This document shows positions 8,163 through 11,242 of a stretch of DNA of 11,242 nt, piece after piece. A model generated the notes under the pieces. That model searched no databases. It was not told where the DNA came from and worked only from the letters and a program-made list of their open reading frames with translations. This DNA is from Methanomicrobiales archaeon (GTDB lineage Archaea > Halobacteriota > Methanomicrobia > Methanomicrobiales > Methanospirillaceae). The position numbers and the translations under genes are program-made. The stretch is from the NCBI GenBank assembly GCA_012520015.1, contig JAAYPD010000446.1, positions 1 to 11,242 of the forward strand, written 5' to 3'. Position 1 is the stretch's first letter. Each line of letters starts with the position of its first letter.

Positions 8163-10583
8163 ATGAATACAGGAAACGTAGCCGTCCAAACGGCCCTGGC
8201 TACACTCCTCCTGTTTTCCTTTGTACTTATCTGTTCTGCCGGGGCTCCGGCATTACCCTGTGAGTTCTACGGAACCGTAACCATTGATGGCTCCCCTGCA
8301 CCAGTAGGGACTATTTTGTCAGCCAAGATCAATGAGGCAGAACGAGGCCGGTATACCTTAGAGGAAGCAGGAATGTATGGAGGACCGGGGACGTTTGACC
8401 AGCGGCTCAAAGTAGTAGCAGAAGAAGGTGATCTATCCGACGGAAGTGCACAGATAACCTTCTGGATAGACGGGCAGAAAGCCTGGCAGGAGACCGCATT
8501 TAAACCAGGGGTCAGCATGAAGCTGGATCTCTCCATCGGGGGAGATGCACCGGCAGTCACTAATATTGCACCGCCGGAAACATCAGCAAAGTCTGCCCCT
8601 GTTCCCGAGACAACTGACAATGATCAACCCGTGGACTTTGCAGTCATTAATGAGCCTGAAGTTATTAATGAACCGGTAATAAGCGATTTGCCGCCTCAGC
8701 TTCCTGAAATGGAAAACCCGGTACCTGTCAGGGAGACATCAGAAGATGTCCTCATCGCTGACTTTATCGGCGAACCTGCATCAGGAGTTGTGCCACTTAC
8801 CGTAACATTTACCGATCTCTCAACCGGCGGGCCTGACGCATTGGCATGGGATTTTGGTGATGGAACGACCGACATGGTCGCAAATCCTGTACACCAGTAC
8901 ATGCTGCCTGGAACTTATACCGTCCGCCTGACGGTTTCAAACCTTTACTCCAGTGCAACACAGTTAAAAGAAGGGTATATCTTCGTCTCTGATCCAGGAA
9001 CGCTTCACGCTGACTTTGTTGCAGAGCCAGTATCTGGTAAACCTCCGCTTAAGGTGCAGTTTACGGACAGATCTTCTGGGAATCCGACGATGTACGCATG
9101 GACTTTTGGTGACGGGACCGGAGACATGGTTGCAAACCCGTCTCATACCTATACCAGTCCTGGAAAGTATACCGTCAACCTGACAGTCGCAGATGAAACT
9201 GGAATAAGCTCTACCGAGTCAAAGAAAGAACTTATCAGGGTAGAAGGGCCAGTAACCCCGGTACCAACCCTGACTCCGATTCCAGTTCCGGCCGTTCCCC
9301 AGACCTTTGTAGGGACAGTGGAGATTTACGGAAAGCCTATCCAGAGTGGAGGCACAGTTGAGGCCAGGATTCCAGGATATGACATCTCCGGACAGTTCAA
9401 TCCTATAAAGACGGCGAAAGGAGTATTCGGAAAGATGGGGACATTTTCTCCGAAATTACAGGTCCAGGGAGTCCCGGCAGAGACTGATATCGAGTTCTGG
9501 GTCGCTGATGAGATGAACAGGATGGTTCGTGCTTACATCCTTCAGGATGATGGTTCGTACCTCTGGACAGTCCCATATCAGCCAGGAAAAGAGACCCACC
9601 TGCGACTTGTCGCCCTTAAAAATCCGCCAAGTGATATCCCGCCGATTCCTGTAACGCCAGTCCCAACCGGTTGTGCAGGAATACCCTCTATCCCAATGAG
9701 TATCCAGGGAGATGTCAGGATTACTGATGGAACCGAGTACCTTGATGAGGGTGGAACATGTCACAACTGCCAGCCAAATATCAGGATTGGAGGGATGATA
9801 GAAGCCAGGGTAGAAGGATATGATGTATCAGGGCCTGAAAATCCCTTTACGATGATAAATCCCGGTTATTTCGGTAGTGGTAACAGCAGCTGGGCAGATA
9901 AGCTCACTATCCAGGGCAGATGCCTTCCGGAGAATGCCAATGTGACCTTCTGGGTAAAAGATGACGGATGGCCAAGGTATACCCAGGCATGGATATTAAA
10001 AGAGGCCATTGATGACAATGAGACGATAAGCATTCTTGGAGAAACCAGGGAAATCCCGTACGAGGGAGGTATTTCAAGAACTGTCCATCTCTGGGCCGGT
10101 CCATTGCCAACAGTTCCGCCAACTCCGACTCCGACACCTGCACCATCAGCCTGGGATCCACAGTACTTCTATGGTAAAGCCGAGTTTAACGGATACCCCC
10201 TCAGGGCAGGTGACCGTGTCATGGCAACAAGAGAGGGAATCGATCTCTCTAACCCGACCAATCCGATCTCGGTTCTGAAATTTGGAGAGTTTGGAGATCT
10301 GGCCGGTAAAGAGATGCTGGCCGTAGACGTTCCATATGAGTCAATTGAGCAGCGTGATCCGATATCCTTCTGGATAAAACCGCAGGACTTTGAATACTGG
10401 TATAAAGCGGAAGTAAAAAATCCACTGTCCAGCGCTGACTGGAGTTATACCTATCCGTTTACACCAGGATCCATCACAAATCTTGATCTCAGGTCTGATG
10501 ACCGGTCAGATTTCATGTACTTCTACGATATAGTGGAAAAAATCAGCAATGTTATCCTGCCGGATGATTACTCCGGCTGGTAA
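8163..10583 (+). CDS. Secreted protein with four FYG-type modules and two PKD domains
   Basis: This 806-aa exported protein of unknown function has a signal peptide at 1-26 (TLLLFSFVLICSA). Module 1 (about 31-127, LPCEFYGTVTIDGSPAPVGT ... ITFWIDGQKAW ... KLDLSIGG) is followed by an acidic, Pro-rich linker to about 195 with a small INEP repeat. PKD domains lie at 197-277 (WDFGDG) and 280-363 (WTFGDG), then a Pro/Thr linker (VTPVPTLTPIPVPAVP). Modules 2 (about 380-487), 3 (about 512-648) and 4 (about 667-780) form a second subtype with a '(Y/I)D(I/V/L)S(G/N)xxNP' insertion. Module 3 also carries a CHNC (CxxC) insertion and a further Cys. A PPTPTPTPAP linker precedes module 4. It has no DUF3821-like or GW C-terminal domain and no membrane anchor, and ends in a short unassigned tail. 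Repeated binding-type modules on flexible linkers suggest a structural or ligand-binding surface protein; this is inference. Confidence 0.92.
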   Translation: MNTGNVAVQTALATLLLFSFVLICSAGAPALPCEFYGTVTIDGSPAPVGTILSAKINEAERGRYTLEEAGMYGGPGTFDQRLKVVAEEGDLSDGSAQITFWIDGQKAWQETAFKPGVSMKLDLSIGGDAPAVTNIAPPETSAKSAPVPETTDNDQPVDFAVINEPEVINEPVISDLPPQLPEMENPVPVRETSEDVLIADFIGEPASGVVPLTVTFTDLSTGGPDALAWDFGDGTTDMVANPVHQYMLPGTYTVRLTVSNLYSSATQLKEGYIFVSDPGTLHADFVAEPVSGKPPLKVQFTDRSSGNPTMYAWTFGDGTGDMVANPSHTYTSPGKYTVNLTVADETGISSTESKKELIRVEGPVTPVPTLTPIPVPAVPQTFVGTVEIYGKPIQSGGTVEARIPGYDISGQFNPIKTAKGVFGKMGTFSPKLQVQGVPAETDIEFWVADEMNRMVRAYILQDDGSYLWTVPYQPGKETHLRLVALKNPPSDIPPIPVTPVPTGCAGIPSIPMSIQGDVRITDGTEYLDEGGTCHNCQPNIRIGGMIEARVEGYDVSGPENPFTMINPGYFGSGNSSWADKLTIQGRCLPENANVTFWVKDDGWPRYTQAWILKEAIDDNETISILGETREIPYEGGISRTVHLWAGPLPTVPPTPTPTPAPSAWDPQYFYGKAEFNGYPLRAGDRVMATREGIDLSNPTNPISVLKFGEFGDLAGKEMLAVDVPYESIEQRDPISFWIKPQDFEYWYKAEVKNPLSSADWSYTYPFTPGSITNLDLRSDDRSDFMYFYDIVEKISNVILPDDYSGW

Positions 10584-10587
10584 AATC

Positions 10588-10604
10588 AGGTGAAAATATC
10601 ACCT
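10588..10604 (+). promoter_or_regulatory. Hairpin between genes 3 and 4, covering an SD-like sequence
   Basis: AGGTGA (10588-10593), loop AAATA, and TCACCT (10599-10604) form a perfect 6-bp hairpin followed by TATTTTTAT. It starts 5 nt after the gene 3 stop. AGGTGA is itself the archaeal ribosome-site core but lies 26 nt from ATG 10620, too far for normal use. It may be a weak attenuator or processing site that lowers expression of gene 4, or a translation control element. Only the complementarity is seen. Confidence 0.4.
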
Positions 10605-10619
10605 TATTTTTATGATACC

Positions 10620-11189
10620 ATGACAATCAAGTGTACCATCTGGATGCCGGTTCTCCTAATGGCCGGCATATGTATAGCCGTATGCGGAGTTGTATCCGCT
10701 GCATCACCACAGCTTCCATGTGAATTTTATGGAGCTGCATCAGTACAGGGAACTCCTGCCGTGGTTGGAACCGTCATCACCGCCTACGTTAACGGAATTC
10801 CACAGGGACGAATTACCGTCACCGAAACAGGTAAGTTTGGTGGCACTGGAACATTTGATGAACGGCTGATAGTCATGTCCGGTGAAAATGACTTTGCAGA
10901 CGGGGTTCCGACTATTACCTTCAGGATAAATGAGCAGAACGCTGACCAGACAGCACCATATCAGCCTGGAGCCAGCACCCAGCTCAACCTCTCAGTCGGT
11001 GGACAGACAGCAGTTACTGCACCGGTAGAGGCAGTTGCCCAGGGAAATAATTCAACCCAGGTTCCTGTCATTGTTGCACAGATTCCTGTAGAGGGTCAGG
11101 CTTCTCCTCCAGTACCTGTTGTAACACCGGTTCAGAATCAGAGTTCACAGCCGGTTCAGGCGGTAAACGCGTCCGCTCCGGCCCAGTAA
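10620..11189 (+). CDS. Small secreted single-module protein with Pro/Val/Gln-rich tail
   Basis: This 189-aa exported protein of unknown function has a signal peptide at 1-27 (CTIWMPVLLMAGICIAVC, ending VSA), one module at about 32-128 (LPCEFYGAASVQGTPAVVGT ... GGTGTFDERL ... ITFRINEQNA ... PGASTQLNLSVGG) and a low-complexity tail rich in Pro, Val, Gln and Ala to the end. It closely parallels the first 130-195 residues of gene 3 (signal, LPCEFYG module, Pro-rich linker) and then stops, so it looks like a duplicated N-terminal piece of that gene or a free single-module subunit. The start is uncertain: GTG 10590 would add ten residues and leave a 6-nt gap, but lacks a ribosome site and gives a poorer signal peptide; ATG 10620 also lacks one. 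It is the last gene of the operon, with a terminator directly after the TAA. Confidence 0.85.
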   Translation: MTIKCTIWMPVLLMAGICIAVCGVVSAASPQLPCEFYGAASVQGTPAVVGTVITAYVNGIPQGRITVTETGKFGGTGTFDERLIVMSGENDFADGVPTITFRINEQNADQTAPYQPGASTQLNLSVGGQTAVTAPVEAVAQGNNSTQVPVIVAQIPVEGQASPPVPVVTPVQNQSSQPVQAVNASAPAQ

Positions 11190-11220
11190 TTTTTTTTATT
11201 TTCTTTGTTCTGTCCTTTTT
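11190..11220 (+). terminator. Archaeal T-tract terminator of the operon
   Basis: Eight T directly after the TAA stop (11190-11197) are followed by ATTTTCTTTG and a further CCTTTTTT tract ending near 11221. Archaeal RNA polymerase terminates at such runs without needing a hairpin, and none is evident. The sequence then returns to AT-rich non-coding character up to 11242. Confidence 0.75.
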
Positions 11221-11242
11221 TATATCGATATGATTTTGAATA

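Noticed and set aside
8163..8240. Lipoprotein signal (lipobox) in gene 3
   Set aside because: The Cys near the signal end is preceded by Val-Leu-Ile, so the required small residue at the -1 position is missing.
1..11242. CRISPR array, tRNA, rRNA, insertion sequence or integrase
   Set aside because: I saw no regularly spaced direct repeats, no tRNA-like cloverleaf, no transposase or integrase motifs and no terminal inverted repeats.

Overview
The window looks archaeal, most likely a methanogen of the order Methanomicrobiales and possibly a Methanospirillum-like organism. The grounds are: secreted proteins built from PKD domains; an N-terminal domain that I recognise as resembling DUF3821, a family I know from Methanomicrobiales surface proteins; a recurrent C-terminal 'GWN..SV' domain also typical of that group; BRE/TATA-like promoter elements; GGTGA/GAGG ribosome sites; and T-tract termination. 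Coding DNA is about 45-52 % GC and the leading intergenic region is about 24 % GC where I counted it. The genus is inference only.

Layout. Positions 1-400 are AT-rich and hold no convincing gene. A promoter (BRE/TATA candidates at 361-390) precedes a much more GC-rich leader (about 401-544) with internal complementarities and a possible 31-codon upstream ORF. Four tightly packed plus-strand genes follow: a 1304-aa protein (545-4459), a 1231-aa protein (4461-8156), an 806-aa protein (8163-10583) and a 189-aa protein (about 10620-11189). The gaps are 1, 6 and 36 nt, so this is almost certainly one transcript. A small hairpin lies between genes 3 and 4, and a T-tract terminator begins directly at the last stop codon.

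How the genes relate. All four products have N-terminal signal peptides. I see no enzymatic domain, no C-terminal membrane anchor and no PGF-CTERM-like tail. They are assembled from a small shared set of extracellular modules. Genes 1 and 2 are paralogues that share the DUF3821-like domain, a long cysteine-containing beta-rich region with matching Cys positions, PKD repeats and a C-terminal domain made of two tandem GW repeats. Genes 2, 3 and 4 share a different module of about 100 residues ('FYGxVxIxGxPAPVGT ... ITFWI(D) ... PGxxxxLDLS'), present once in gene 2, four times in gene 3 and once in gene 4. There are eight PKD domains in total (4+2+2).

The simplest reading is a co-expressed operon for a disulfide-rich, modular extracellular assembly: an envelope, sheath, adhesion or surface-layer accessory. 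Its function is not known to me. The most interesting points are the module-sharing logic across the operon, the Cys framework, the duplicated C-terminal domain as a possible sorting or assembly element, and the structured leader.
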